A stretch of 64,000 nt of DNA. Origin: a virus. The stretch spans positions 1 to 64,000 of the IMG/VR virus record IMGVR_UViG_3300027969_000072. The stretch is one strand, 5' to 3'. Made by a program: the position numbers and the translations under genes. Positions 23,101-31,532 of the stretch are shown here, piece after piece. The notes under the pieces were generated by a model that saw only the letters and a list, made by a program, of their open reading frames with translations, had not been told where the DNA came from and searched no databases. Position 1 is the stretch's first letter; every line of letters begins with the position of its first letter.

Positions 23101-26015
23101 GTCATCTTACCAGTATTACCAAAGATAGAAATAACCGATGGAAAATCTGGTACTGAGTTAAATGTCGTAGATTTAAAGATATGTACTTCCGATAAATTAC
23201 TATAACTAATGTAAACATCACCATTATTAGGATTTACTATCAAATCAACCGCATCATAAGCCAAAGAAAATGATGTAAGTAAATAATTTGTAGATGGATC
23301 AACAATATAAACTTTATTTAAGGATAAACAATAAATATAGTTATTTATAGGGTTAAATTCCATTTTAATACTATTCACATTACCCGGCAAAGTAATTGTT
23401 GTAATATATGTTCCAGTATATGAGTCATGTACAACTAATTCATCACCTAAAGAAAGTATAGTCTCTGATAGTTGAATATACTTAATATCAACTAAATTAG
23501 TAGTTGATTCATATTCACTAACCGCATAAGTATTAGGATAAAAATTTATATTAAATTGTGTATCACTAAACTGATACTGATTAAACTGACCACCGCCAGT
23601 AGAACTAATAGGATCACATTCTGTCTGTCCAAATCCTAGATTAAATGCAATGGTAACAAATGGTGATTTATTACAAATTGTATTGTTATAATCCCAGAAA
23701 GGACCTTGATAACTTAAATTTAATACATGTGGATCTAAGAACTCAATAGCAAACTCTTGATTCATCCAAGGCCAATATGTATTATTAAGTGAAAATACCA
23801 TACCTGTGGCGAATCCTTCTTGTTCAAATGATAAAGATGATGATGCGGATAAAATAACTTCATTAGAAGCAACTAAAGTGCCTCGATTACCTTTTATCTT
23901 TTTTGTTATTTTATAATCATTTAAACCAGGTAAATTTACTTTACCGGTTGTAATAGTATAATCAAACGCAACATCAGTTTGTTTAATATCAAACTTTAAA
24001 ACACTATTTATATTAGTAATAAGAAATCCATATTCCTTTAAATCATTTGAATATAAATCAACCCAAGACTTCAATGTCAGTGGAACATCAAAGACCGAAG
24101 CAGTTGCAGTTGATAATGATGATGTTGTACTTTGTACAATGTGATCTTTATTATTTATCTTTATATTCAAAGAAGGTCCCAAATCATTAAAAAGTACTCT
24201 TGAATGTTCAATAAAATAATTTGCAGTAGTTCCAACTAATACAGAACTAACATCAATTGGTACATTAGGATATTCTGTTTTAATAACTATTGAATTAAAA
24301 AATACAGAACTAATAGGACCACCCGTAACATACGTGTATTCCAATTCAGCATTGATACCAAGTTTATATAAACTGATATAATTTCTTGTTATCCAATTTC
24401 TAAGAGTTCTATCAATTGTTCTTGGTAAATCTAAACCAATTCCAGTATAAACATAAGATATTTGCTCTTCATAAATCATTTTGTTTATGATTATCTTTAA
24501 ACCATACTCATCCAAATCAGTAAAAACTATATTGTATTTAAAGTTCTCTGAGTAATCATAATTAAATTCAGTTTTAAGAGTCTCATTTACCTCAATAAGT
24601 CTCTCAAATGATCTATATTCATTTCCAATCGAGTATGTTGGTCCAACCTGTGTATGATAGAAATTGACAACAGCATATCTACTTGGATAAACTAAATCTG
24701 CTTTTAAATAACCCTTATCATAATAAAGATCAACATTAAATATATTCAAATCAGTTTTATATTTCTCTGCAGCAGCGGCTAGTGTTGTCGAACTAGAATG
24801 AGTAAAACCATAGTCATAATAATACTTTTCTTTTGTTAGATATATCTGTGCAAATAATAATGATTCAACCACTGTCGATTCATTCACTCTAATAAATGTT
24901 GGATTTGACCAGTGAGTATTATCATTACTAGGATTTATAAACCTAGTTGTCTCATCCGCGTGAGAATGAGTATAAGCTTGAACACACTGATATAGTTTAC
25001 CATCAAAAGTAACTTGATCATCTAAATTATAAAACTTTATATTATTATTTGAAGTAAAGTCATAAGTATCAGCAGTTGTAAAGAAGTTTTCATTTGTTAC
25101 AGAACCAACTACCTTAAATTCTTGTCTAGATTTTAACATAGTTGGATAGTATATGTAGTTAGTTACCAATATTTTACTATCAGAAGTTATTTCTAAACCT
25201 CCATCATACAACTTTGGTAAGTCTGTTCCTAAAACAACCTCAATAATTAAATCAGAGTTTGTCGGTAGTAAAGTAGGACTAGTTAAATATTCAAAATGTA
25301 TAATATCAGTTATTTCCGGACCCTTTATAGTATAAATACCATCATTTATATTACTATTTACTACATTTAACTTTTTACCTCTATAAACTTTATCATAGAA
25401 GTTTGGTTCATTCCAAGGTGATAAGTTATTTACATAATTTGTATCAATATAGTTATAAACACCAACTGCATTTATACCGGATATTGTTTTACCAACATAT
25501 AGATTAGTATTAGAATAATCTCCATAATAATTACTTTCAAAAGTAGAGTTATCAACTGTTGATATAATTAAAATTGCATTCTTTTTTGTACCAACAACAA
25601 CAAATGTTTGATCTGGATTAGTAAATTCTAATAATGTTTGATTAAATATAATCAAAGTTCCTACTGGAAATACTGATTCAAAATTAGTACCATATATCCA
25701 CTTAGAATAGAAATCAGGATCGTTATTTACCGGCTCTATCTTAGTTATTTGTTTGTTTAAAGAGTTTGTACATCCATAGAAATGAAATCCATACTCATTA
25801 AATAACTGAAATTTATTAGTTCCTAATTCACCTGGTGATTCAAATTCAAATGATGGTATTCTCTCCAATGTATAAAGAGCATATGTTTTAAAAGTATCTG
25901 TTGAATTCTCATCAAAAAGAATATCTCCTTGAAATAATTGAGTTGTTTCATCATATCTGAAGTTTAGAGCATCTCCCTGTTTATTAAAGAAATATAAGTT
26001 TTCGTGACTTGACAT
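20181..26015 (-). CDS. Giant tail/baseplate protein with internal beta-propeller (1944 aa)
   Basis: The largest gene in the window. Residues about 845-1150 contain YVTN/NHL-type propeller blades (IYCLSLNKVYIVDPSTN, GDVYISYSNLSEVHIF, GAIYISSQNGNSVVVID). Short chitin-binding-like modules lie near residue 340 (DDQVTFDGKLYQCV) and near 1760-1800 (FGDRVTYYGKLYESV). A region near residues 1500-1600, with YPYIGSYKSIINAINFFGY, resembles the gpI-type tail protein core of baseplates. The mixture suggests a baseplate wedge or fibre-bearing protein that touches the host surface glycan. It stands alone behind a TTTAATATATA element. Exact T4 counterpart unknown. Confidence 0.6.
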   Translation of the reverse strand: MSSHENLYFFNKQGDALNFRYDETTQLFQGDILFDENSTDTFKTYALYTLERIPSFEFESPGELGTNKFQLFNEYGFHFYGCTNSLNKQITKIEPVNNDPDFYSKWIYGTNFESVFPVGTLIIFNQTLLEFTNPDQTFVVVGTKKNAILIISTVDNSTFESNYYGDYSNTNLYVGKTISGINAVGVYNYIDTNYVNNLSPWNEPNFYDKVYRGKKLNVVNSNINDGIYTIKGPEITDIIHFEYLTSPTLLPTNSDLIIEVVLGTDLPKLYDGGLEITSDSKILVTNYIYYPTMLKSRQEFKVVGSVTNENFFTTADTYDFTSNNNIKFYNLDDQVTFDGKLYQCVQAYTHSHADETTRFINPSNDNTHWSNPTFIRVNESTVVESLLFAQIYLTKEKYYYDYGFTHSSSTTLAAAAEKYKTDLNIFNVDLYYDKGYLKADLVYPSRYAVVNFYHTQVGPTYSIGNEYRSFERLIEVNETLKTEFNYDYSENFKYNIVFTDLDEYGLKIIINKMIYEEQISYVYTGIGLDLPRTIDRTLRNWITRNYISLYKLGINAELEYTYVTGGPISSVFFNSIVIKTEYPNVPIDVSSVLVGTTANYFIEHSRVLFNDLGPSLNIKINNKDHIVQSTTSSLSTATASVFDVPLTLKSWVDLYSNDLKEYGFLITNINSVLKFDIKQTDVAFDYTITTGKVNLPGLNDYKITKKIKGNRGTLVASNEVILSASSSLSFEQEGFATGMVFSLNNTYWPWMNQEFAIEFLDPHVLNLSYQGPFWDYNNTICNKSPFVTIAFNLGFGQTECDPISSTGGGQFNQYQFSDTQFNINFYPNTYAVSEYESTTNLVDIKYIQLSETILSLGDELVVHDSYTGTYITTITLPGNVNSIKMEFNPINNYIYCLSLNKVYIVDPSTNYLLTSFSLAYDAVDLIVNPNNGDVYISYSNLSEVHIFKSTTFNSVPDFPSVISIFGNTGKMTYNEFENDIYVVTVDNVLRIDGNTRLLQVVYNLPGVIDNILYEPANESIFVYGAAGLYKIDNGTLNLLSITTQLFNDIIFNNLTGDMNVSDSSFEVTKLGLDGSILKQTDIANYGYMALNQYDGAIYISSQNGNSVVVIDSITQQLVYLNSLAAPTTKIIYNPDRKSMWVLQPSFNQIVEIEVGLNNDGTIVVATASYINDNVYGTLDPNFEERDDMWLKTRDYFRRPRENFTDDYRVEYYWKWFSDNVPQFFLYDFSGEQLSRTTTGSYSYVGSKPLNNIVLNRNSNTDVSKVSVSEYQQTIFDEIEYSLSYIDDEVDISTSVEPLQLFIGFQSQNEGALRSILQLYKREDINFTIETKENTEVILQTLDINGPDKRGLISLSTYSTEYFTDKGLKPGQHIVIYIKDKTSHTNQYISYNNGTLLKIREVYSKSLIVDFFNLSTDILELESTTVNHPTVNDVLYLSFGIKVIDKEIGRFFTYGQTEEEDVRHKIELGNVGKLISPEDVFIFKQYDIEEGGIDWVYLNMKRKEMLMMKHLIYPYIGSYKSIINAINFFGYNDLQLNEYYRNIDASSENFLKLFKVEIPDIFDNSVEGWTENDFIKHTMPNDNFEDTNLFNLTYFITDKEGNNTLNYTLDEVIIKLQGLKYWLKKNIIPLTHKILDITGNAYFAGGTQIQHKLQDTRIVNIYDNMTPITSKLNEAYLMPVNSGSTVYNCVLDFYSIIPDVGADKTKTGLVVPPKPFNGKALNLPDYFTIRIRTYKTYKEWAPFVSYEFGDRVTYYGKLYESVYQRVEFNMLVNLTNKVNSPRKYENVEPWVSNQSYSETSLVEYNRDVYVLLSSTQSNTTPYSDFTNNIQTGTYIWNKVTEWKEIDWDPVQTISEFRQGNDLLPFNFALDSNIDPFVTVEVISDNGYGCIYNDKKNYEIRGLKDLTEPYKPIETIGPFDPIIINTTPPRPPRRRTVITLAEITQE

Positions 26016-26035
26016 TTAGTTTATTAAGTTTTGAT

Positions 26036-26046
26036 TATATATTAAA
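26036..26046 (-). promoter_or_regulatory. TTTAATATATA motif, putative phage promoter
   Basis: Directed at the giant tail gene, 21 bases before its ATG. It forms a divergent pair with the copy at 26063. Confidence 0.4.
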
Positions 26047-26062
26047 TTTTGAGTTCTTGATA

Positions 26063-26073
26063 TTTAATATATA
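26063..26073 (+). promoter_or_regulatory. TTTAATATATA motif, putative phage promoter
   Basis: Directed at the tagged gene starting at 26094, 20 bases downstream, back to back with the copy on the other strand. Confidence 0.4.
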
Positions 26074-26093
26074 CTAAAAAATTATTTACTTAT

Positions 26094-26672
26094 ATGAAGT
26101 ACTTAAAACTATTTGAATCATTCTCCGGTAGAATATCAGAAAATTTACAATACCACATTGATAATAATAAACCTATTGTTGAAAATGTGTTTAGACCCGG
26201 TTCTAATCAATACTTTAACTTAATCAAAGAAGCAAGAGAGTTATATGATAATAATCAAATTGAACTATCTGAATTAGATACCGAACTATTTGAATCAACT
26301 GATATAGGTCGATTCGCCGAATATGAAGGTCAAATAGTTCCTTTAGATTTACCAATGGAAGTTATTGAAGAATTAAACGAAGCAGAATATAAAGGTAGAG
26401 AAGTCAAGTTGAATTATCCAATGAGAGGTGGTACTAAGAAATACCAAGTTTTTGTTAAAAATCCTAAAACTGGTAAAGTTAAAAAGATTGCATTTGGTGA
26501 TGTACACGGTGGCTTAACTGCTAAAGTAAGTAATCCTAAGGCAAGAAGTTCTTTTGCAGCAAGACATAAGTGTTCAACTAAAAAGGATAGAACTACTGCA
26601 GGTTATTGGGCATGTAGAATAAATAAATACGGACATTTATTTGGAGGTAAGACATACCCTGGTTATTGGTAA
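26094..26672 (+). CDS. Tagged virion protein with a conserved phage Cys/His domain
   Basis: Begins MKYLKLFESFSGR, the shared tag with L-F-E just before Ser. A helical middle is followed by a C-terminal domain of about 75 residues with KYQVFVKNPKTGKVKKIAFG, then ARHKCSTKKDRTTAGYWACR and GKTYPGYW. That R-H-x-C ... YW-x-C pattern recurs in proteins of marine T4-like phages and large viruses (DUF5872-like in my recollection) and could bind metal. A second LFES site (ELFESTD) lies before the domain, so maturation cleavage could release it. It leads a run of three tagged genes and a cupin. Confidence 0.6.
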   Translation: MKYLKLFESFSGRISENLQYHIDNNKPIVENVFRPGSNQYFNLIKEARELYDNNQIELSELDTELFESTDIGRFAEYEGQIVPLDLPMEVIEELNEAEYKGREVKLNYPMRGGTKKYQVFVKNPKTGKVKKIAFGDVHGGLTAKVSNPKARSSFAARHKCSTKKDRTTAGYWACRINKYGHLFGGKTYPGYW

Positions 26673-26689
26673 AAAAAATTTATAATAAT

Positions 26690-27787
26690 ATGAAATACTT
26701 AAAGACATACGAGAATTTTTCAGACATAAATATATTAGAAGGTATTGATAATGATGATATATCTAACTTTAATATGATATTCAATTCATTATATGAAAGT
26801 CATTTAACTATAAATGAGAAAATACTAATAGATTCCAACTATGGTATGATAAACGAATCTTGGTTTTCTGATTTAGTAGATAAAGGTAAGAGAGGTGTTC
26901 TAACAGTAAAATCTAAAGCAGGTGAACTATTAGTTGATTTGGCGAAAAAAGCAAAAGATGTATTAGATTTTGCAAAATCACTAGCAGGACAAATTGGTAA
27001 TTATGTTAAGACACAATTTTTATCAATGGAACAGAAAATAAAAGAACATGCGTTAAAAGATAGCGGGTTTATAGAACCACTAATCGAATTTATAGAAAAT
27101 AAAAAACTAATTAAACTAAAATCTTATATAACGAGTATATCAGAGTTACTAAAATATATAGCATCAGGTCAAATTATAACAGATTTAGTGACTAGATTAT
27201 CAGAAACATTTTCAGGTGTATTAAACTTAGGAACTAATGAAGGACTTATTTATTTAGATGATAATTTTTTATTAGAGGATAATGGAGAGGAAGAGAAAAA
27301 ATCATTTTTACAAAGACTAGGTGAGAAAATAATGACTTATCCACCATTTAATTGGATTCCAAAAATCGAGGATTTAATGAAACAAGGAATAAGTAAGCTA
27401 TCACAACTAATGGATAAATTTTTCGGTTGGTTGACAACAGGTAAATCAGAATCTGTGAGTAGATTTGGAAAGTCTTTCGTATTTCTATTTCAAATATTAG
27501 AGTTATACATTTTTTATAAAGTTTTAGGTAGTATAAATAAATTTAAAGATTTTGTCTCAAAGGCAAGTGGTTTTGATGAACTAACTAACTCAATACAAGA
27601 TAAATCGATGGATGAAGTTTGGAAAATGGTAGGATTTAATGGAGAAGATATTACAAAAGGTATAAAAGCAGCAGTTATGAAAATACCATACGTTGGTTCA
27701 ATACTAAATGTATTAGACACATTGGTAATATCTGTGGGTATCTATATGATAGTAAAGCCAAAACTTGATGCATTAAAAATAGCATAA
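26690..27787 (+). CDS. Tagged protein with amphipathic helices and C-terminal hydrophobic segments
   Basis: I choose ATG 26690 because it gives MKYLKTYENFSDIN, the shared tag; an earlier in-frame ATG at 26666 overlaps the previous gene. The 365-residue product has long amphipathic helices (DLVDKGKRGVLTVKSKAGEL, LAKKAKDVLDFAKSLAG) and two strongly hydrophobic stretches (FVFLFQILELYIFYKVLG and VLDTLVISVGIYMIV at the end). It could insert in a membrane after ejection. Family unknown. It lies between two other tagged genes with almost no spacing, so the three form one operon. Confidence 0.6.
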   Translation: MKYLKTYENFSDINILEGIDNDDISNFNMIFNSLYESHLTINEKILIDSNYGMINESWFSDLVDKGKRGVLTVKSKAGELLVDLAKKAKDVLDFAKSLAGQIGNYVKTQFLSMEQKIKEHALKDSGFIEPLIEFIENKKLIKLKSYITSISELLKYIASGQIITDLVTRLSETFSGVLNLGTNEGLIYLDDNFLLEDNGEEEKKSFLQRLGEKIMTYPPFNWIPKIEDLMKQGISKLSQLMDKFFGWLTTGKSESVSRFGKSFVFLFQILELYIFYKVLGSINKFKDFVSKASGFDELTNSIQDKSMDEVWKMVGFNGEDITKGIKAAVMKIPYVGSILNVLDTLVISVGIYMIVKPKLDALKIA

Positions 27788-27791
27788 ATAT

Positions 27792-28376
27792 ATGAAATAC
27801 TTAAAAGAATACAAAATATTTGAATCTATAGAGGAAAAACTATATCATGGTAATAGAAAAGGAGATTTCCCACCAAAGAGAAAAAGATTTGCAGGTGCTA
27901 TATTTTTAACAAGTAATTTAGACTTTGCAAAAAACTTTGCAGGATTCGATGAAAGAGAACAATTTCCAGAAGGAGCCGTTTGGGAAATAAAAATAAAGTC
28001 AAATCTAAAAATATGTGATCCGGTGCAAGTAAAGACAATGAAAGAGTTAGAACTTAAATCAATATTACAAAAAATGATAGATGATAAATATGAAGATCCT
28101 ACAAATGGTAAAAAATTTATAGCAAATAGAGGTAAAGGATTCAAAGGATTTGATTATCATACCGAAAAAGAATTTGATTTAGAAGATGTTTCACAAACTG
28201 TTTATAACTATCTTTGGCTAATAAAGAATGGTTCCTGGCAAATAATAGAATGTGATCCAATTATCAATCAAATAAAGTCAAAAGGATATGATGGATTTAT
28301 GGTTGCAGAAAGAGGTTCTAAAAATGTGGCAATATTTGATGAATCCTCGATTGAAAAATTTAATAAGATTTTATAA
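27792..28376 (+). CDS. ADP-ribosyltransferase-like protein with N-terminal targeting tag
   Basis: After the tag MKYLKEYKIFESIEE (with I-F-E before Ser) comes KLYHGNRKGDF, the LYHG strand typical of ART-fold proteins (H19 in the NAD-binding position). GAIFLTSNLDFAKNFAG then matches the second conserved strand-helix, and VWEIKI the next strand. The C-terminus has GYDGFMVAERG and NVAIFDESSI, the usual final ART strands. Such domains occur in phage polyvalent proteins, and T4 Alt is a packaged ADP-ribosyltransferase carrying the same kind of targeting peptide. A plausible job is modifying host proteins at infection. The catalytic Glu is not certain. The stop overlaps the next ATG. Confidence 0.65.
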   Translation: MKYLKEYKIFESIEEKLYHGNRKGDFPPKRKRFAGAIFLTSNLDFAKNFAGFDEREQFPEGAVWEIKIKSNLKICDPVQVKTMKELELKSILQKMIDDKYEDPTNGKKFIANRGKGFKGFDYHTEKEFDLEDVSQTVYNYLWLIKNGSWQIIECDPIINQIKSKGYDGFMVAERGSKNVAIFDESSIEKFNKIL

Positions 28377-28642
28377 TGTTACCTTTTAAAGAAGAAATAG
28401 TATCAGATAATGTATTTATCAGAGAGTTTAAACAAGATACTGACTCTGGAGATTATCAATGGCACAGAGATAGAGAAGATAGGATAATTGAATCTATTGG
28501 TGAAACAGATTGGATGATACAAATAGATGATGAATTACCAAAAGTTATCAAAGGAGAAGTTTTTATACCAATGGGTGTTTATCACAGAGTTATAAAAGGA
28601 ACTGGAGACTTAAAAATAAGATTACAAAAAAACCCTATCTAA
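28376..28642 (+). CDS. Small cupin-fold protein
   Basis: The 88-residue protein has YQWHRDREDR, then IQIDDELP, then GEVFIPMGVYHRVIKG and LKIRLQK. This is the H-x-D ... IP ... H layout of a minimal cupin that could hold a metal through H30, D32 and the later His. Its ATG shares the last A of the upstream stop (TAATG), which implies coupled translation with the ADP-ribosyltransferase-like gene. A linked role, such as immunity or cofactor handling, is only a guess. The convergent terminator overlaps its stop. Confidence 0.55.
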   Translation: MLPFKEEIVSDNVFIREFKQDTDSGDYQWHRDREDRIIESIGETDWMIQIDDELPKVIKGEVFIPMGVYHRVIKGTGDLKIRLQKNPI

Positions 28643-28654
28643 TAGGGTTTTTGT
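28624..28654. terminator. Bidirectional terminator overlapping two stop codons
   Basis: Stem AACCCTAT/ATAGGGTT with flanking A and T runs that extend the pairing (ACAAAAA/TTTTTGT). The convergent genes overlap within it by eight bases. Confidence 0.75.
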
Positions 28655-28835
28655 AATTTAACTCGTGGTTAAATCGTTTACTTATAAAATCATTTAACTT
28701 CATACACTTCTCAAACATTTCTTGTTCTTCTAATTCTTTTACAATTACTTGTAAATAATCTTTTGTATAAATTTTTAAATTACGGTTATATAATATACCA
28801 TTTGTAATTCTTTCAAATACGTTTTCTGCTCTCAT
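28635..28835 (-). CDS. Small helical protein of unknown function (66 aa)
   Basis: I place the start at ATG 28835 (MRAENVFERITNGILYNRNL), one base past the stop of the gp47-like gene. A longer frame to 28889 would run 50 bases into that gene. The protein is helical and basic. T4 has the small gene 46.1-type proteins near gp47, but no sequence link can be claimed. It is probably translated by coupling with the nuclease gene. Confidence 0.55.
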   Translation of the reverse strand: MRAENVFERITNGILYNRNLKIYTKDYLQVIVKELEEQEMFEKCMKLNDFISKRFNHELNYKNPIR

Positions 28836-28836
28836 T

Positions 28837-29955
28837 TTAATCTTTTTTAGAACTATAGTTCTCGTTATAAATTTTAATAACCTCATCATATTCAGCTACT
28901 ACTCCTTCTCTAAAAGTATCATTGTCATACTTTTGTTTGTTTATATACTCTTTTATATAATCTGCGTAATCAAGTTGTATAGAAATGTCTAATTTCTCTT
29001 CATCAAATTCCTCATCAGGTGTTATATCAACAGATTCATCAACCTTAGTAACTATATCATCAATATAATCAACAGAAGAAAATCCACTATTTTCTAATAA
29101 AACCTCTAACTTTCTTCTTAACTTTCTATTACTAATAAGTAAGTTATTTGAAATAGACAAATCAATATAATCTTTTGAATTTCTTAAAGCATCCAATCCA
29201 TCAACATCAGTTTCTGAAATAACATTATATTTTCTGAATACTGGTGAATATGTATTTGGTATAAACGTCACTTCATCATCAGATAAATCCAACATTGTTA
29301 TTCCTTTTTGATCACCATAATCATTTCTATCCATTTGATATAAAGACCCTATAAACGTGAAATTACTATTCTCTTGGCGAATATGTATATGACCAGAGAA
29401 AGCTCTCTTATATGACTTAAAATCTTCTACATCTATCTTATCAGCGTTTCTATGAGCAACCGAATTAAGGTGCATTTTACATCCGTTTAAGTCAGAGTGA
29501 CACATTAGATAATCACCTTGATTAGATCTAATTTCATTGACCATATCTAAACGTTTTTCAACCCAAGGCATTAAAACGATTCGTTGACCACCCAATTGTA
29601 AGATTGTCGTTTCTTCATATACGGTAATGTTATCGATATATCCATATAATCTAACAGAGTTTACTTCATTAGAACCTTTATTAAACAAATCATGATTTCC
29701 TAACATTATATGAACTGGTAATATCTTACTTAACTCTTTTAAAATCTTTTCTACTTTATTTAAAGTTATTATTGGTATGCTAGTTCTATTATCAAATAAA
29801 TCTCCTAGATGTATTAGTACGTCACCTTCTCTAACATTTTCTTTTAAATAAGGAATTACAAATTCATAAAATGTAGATTCCATCATATTTTGCCATTTAT
29901 CCAGATTATTTAAGTAGATACCAAAATGGGTATCTGTTATCATAAAAACTCTCAT
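28837..29955 (-). CDS. Recombination nuclease subunit, gp47/SbcD/Mre11-like
   Basis: A calcineurin-like phosphoesterase with all main metal-binding motifs: MITDTHFG (D8, H10), LIHLGDLFDNR, MLGNHD, MCHSDLNG and FSGHIHIRQ. The length (372) fits T4 gp47 (339) and SbcD. With its ATPase partner gp46/SbcC, which is not in this window, it resects DNA ends for recombination-dependent replication and repair. A GIY-YIG endonuclease gene lies nine bases upstream on the same strand. The acidic region at residues about 290-330 is a variable C-terminal part. Confidence 0.85.
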   Translation of the reverse strand: MRVFMITDTHFGIYLNNLDKWQNMMESTFYEFVIPYLKENVREGDVLIHLGDLFDNRTSIPIITLNKVEKILKELSKILPVHIMLGNHDLFNKGSNEVNSVRLYGYIDNITVYEETTILQLGGQRIVLMPWVEKRLDMVNEIRSNQGDYLMCHSDLNGCKMHLNSVAHRNADKIDVEDFKSYKRAFSGHIHIRQENSNFTFIGSLYQMDRNDYGDQKGITMLDLSDDEVTFIPNTYSPVFRKYNVISETDVDGLDALRNSKDYIDLSISNNLLISNRKLRRKLEVLLENSGFSSVDYIDDIVTKVDESVDITPDEEFDEEKLDISIQLDYADYIKEYINKQKYDNDTFREGVVAEYDEVIKIYNENYSSKKD

Positions 29956-29963
29956 ATTTTAAT

Positions 29964-30695
29964 TTAATTTTTATATCTCCATTTGAATCCATTTGAAGAT
30001 TTTCTTTGTCCTTTACAAACTTGTACTATTTTACTATTATGAGTTTTAGTAGATTCTGCTGCCTCCTTTATTGATTTAAAATCTTTAATGAAATTACCAT
30101 CTAAGTCCATTTGTATTATACCACGTTCATAATTACCAAAATGCATCATTTTATCAATGAAATCAACCGGTATTTTTTTATCATAGTTATCTTTTTTGTA
30201 TCTCCATATAAACTTACCTGCAGTTTTTCGAATACCTCTGCAACAAGGACCAACATTCACAACACCTGTCTGTGCAACTGCTTCTCCCATTGAAGAAAAC
30301 TCCTTAATAAGAATACCATCTAGTCCATATTGTAAAACAGGAACATCAGAATAACCTTGACCTCCTTCAACCATATTTGATAATGGTCCATTACCTGTTA
30401 TAATTCTACCTATCTTAGAAATTACGTATTTCTCATATTCAAATGCATCAATTTCTGATAAATTATCCTTTATTTTTAAAGATTTAATTTCCATATTATT
30501 TTGATGAATCTTATCTATTATATGACGTTTTATATTATTGTTTACTTTTTCTTTTAAAGATGATTTAATTCTATCATTAATTCCTTTACCTACATAAAAA
30601 GGCTCATAATCAAAGTATAAACCATCACCATAATCAAAGAAACCAGGTTTATCACTTCTTAAAAAAATATATACATAAAAATTATCGGTACTCAT
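29964..30695 (-). CDS. GIY-YIG homing endonuclease with NUMOD-type repeats
   Basis: The N-terminal GIY-YIG domain shows FYVYIFLRSD and FYVGKG, with the following helix IKRHIIDKIHQNN and the conserved Glu region EIDAFEYEKYVISKIGR. Two NUMOD1-like DNA-binding repeats follow. Each has a strand with QYGLDG or QMDLDG, a helix with SSMGEA or KSIKEA, and KFIWRYKK or GFKWRYKN. This is a free-standing selfish endonuclease beside gp47, as often found next to replication genes of T4-like phages. A TTTAATATATA element sits right before its start. No intron is evident. Confidence 0.85.
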   Translation of the reverse strand: MSTDNFYVYIFLRSDKPGFFDYGDGLYFDYEPFYVGKGINDRIKSSLKEKVNNNIKRHIIDKIHQNNMEIKSLKIKDNLSEIDAFEYEKYVISKIGRIITGNGPLSNMVEGGQGYSDVPVLQYGLDGILIKEFSSMGEAVAQTGVVNVGPCCRGIRKTAGKFIWRYKKDNYDKKIPVDFIDKMMHFGNYERGIIQMDLDGNFIKDFKSIKEAAESTKTHNSKIVQVCKGQRKSSNGFKWRYKN

Positions 30696-30700
30696 GATTT

Positions 30701-30711
30701 TATATATTAAA
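30701..30711 (-). promoter_or_regulatory. TTTAATATATA motif, putative phage promoter
   Basis: Six bases before the GIY-YIG endonuclease ATG and directed toward it. The 150-base gap to 30849 also holds other AATATATA variants on the plus strand (near 30757 and 30793) that could serve the tail tube gene. Confidence 0.4.
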
Positions 30712-30848
30712 ATAACATGATTACCTACAGAATAAAATAGAAAAAAATCACTTTTTTATTATAATATATAGAGATAGAGAATACAGAAAAGTAAATATAT
30801 AATTTAATAATTTGTTATTCAAGTTAAACAAAAAATAAATAAAAGCAT

Positions 30849-31469
30849 ATGCCATTACCACATTTTACCCAATTACAAGGTGTAGGTTCACCTGGGGGAC
30901 CTGGTACACTACCAGATGAAGTAGTATATTTAAACTTATTTGAGATAACATTTATATTACCTGTTATCTTACAAGCACAAGGTAGAGATCCAATCTTGTT
31001 ATTGCAAAATGCAACTAAGATAGATCTTAACTTAACAGAATTTGATATAACCTCTAAACAACAGAGATTCAAATACTCTACAAGAGAGTTTCTTTCAACT
31101 CCTAATAAAACTTCTGGTGAAATTGTTATTCCTATTCAGGTTAATGTTAATCAACAGGGTTCTATGGAGAATTGGAATACAATGAAAGCTTGGTATGACT
31201 TAGCATTCAACTCTCAAAATGGAGCACTTCACTATAAAAGTGATTTGATTGGTACTATTATTGTAAATCAACACGATAAAAAAGGAGTTGTTTTAAGAAG
31301 AGTTACTTTCCAAAACTGTCAATTATATAAACTAACAGGATTCTCACTTGACTGGTCTTCAAATAACATTCAAGATAACGTTAGTGGTACTTTTACATAT
31401 GATTACTTCATTGATGAGTATATTGATAATAACTTTACAATCAACCCACCGTTGGTTTCTGGTTACTAA
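30849..31469 (+). CDS. Tail tube protein, gp19-like
   Basis: The 206-residue protein has the start of T4-like tail tube proteins: VYLNLFEITFILPVILQAQG and LLLQNATKIDL. Strands typical of the tube fold follow (GEIVIPIQVNVNQQ, GALHYKSDLIGTIIVNQ, VTFQNCQLYKLTGFSLDW). The size is near T4 gp19 (163) with extra terminal residues. It stands alone on the plus strand between the recombination genes and the baseplate/sheath genes, with its own terminator. A tube-initiator paralogue is a lesser alternative. Confidence 0.65.
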   Translation: MPLPHFTQLQGVGSPGGPGTLPDEVVYLNLFEITFILPVILQAQGRDPILLLQNATKIDLNLTEFDITSKQQRFKYSTREFLSTPNKTSGEIVIPIQVNVNQQGSMENWNTMKAWYDLAFNSQNGALHYKSDLIGTIIVNQHDKKGVVLRRVTFQNCQLYKLTGFSLDWSSNNIQDNVSGTFTYDYFIDEYIDNNFTINPPLVSGY

Positions 31470-31494
31470 TATCATCTTATATTAAAATAAAAAA

Positions 31495-31520
31495 ATCCAT
31501 CAAATTGATGGATTTTTTTT
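31495..31520. terminator. Bidirectional terminator
   Basis: Stem AATCCATCAA/TTGATGGATT with a one-base loop centre, A-run left, T-run right. It separates tail tube from the gp26-like operon. Confidence 0.8.
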
Positions 31521-31532
31521 ATTTTTATCTAT

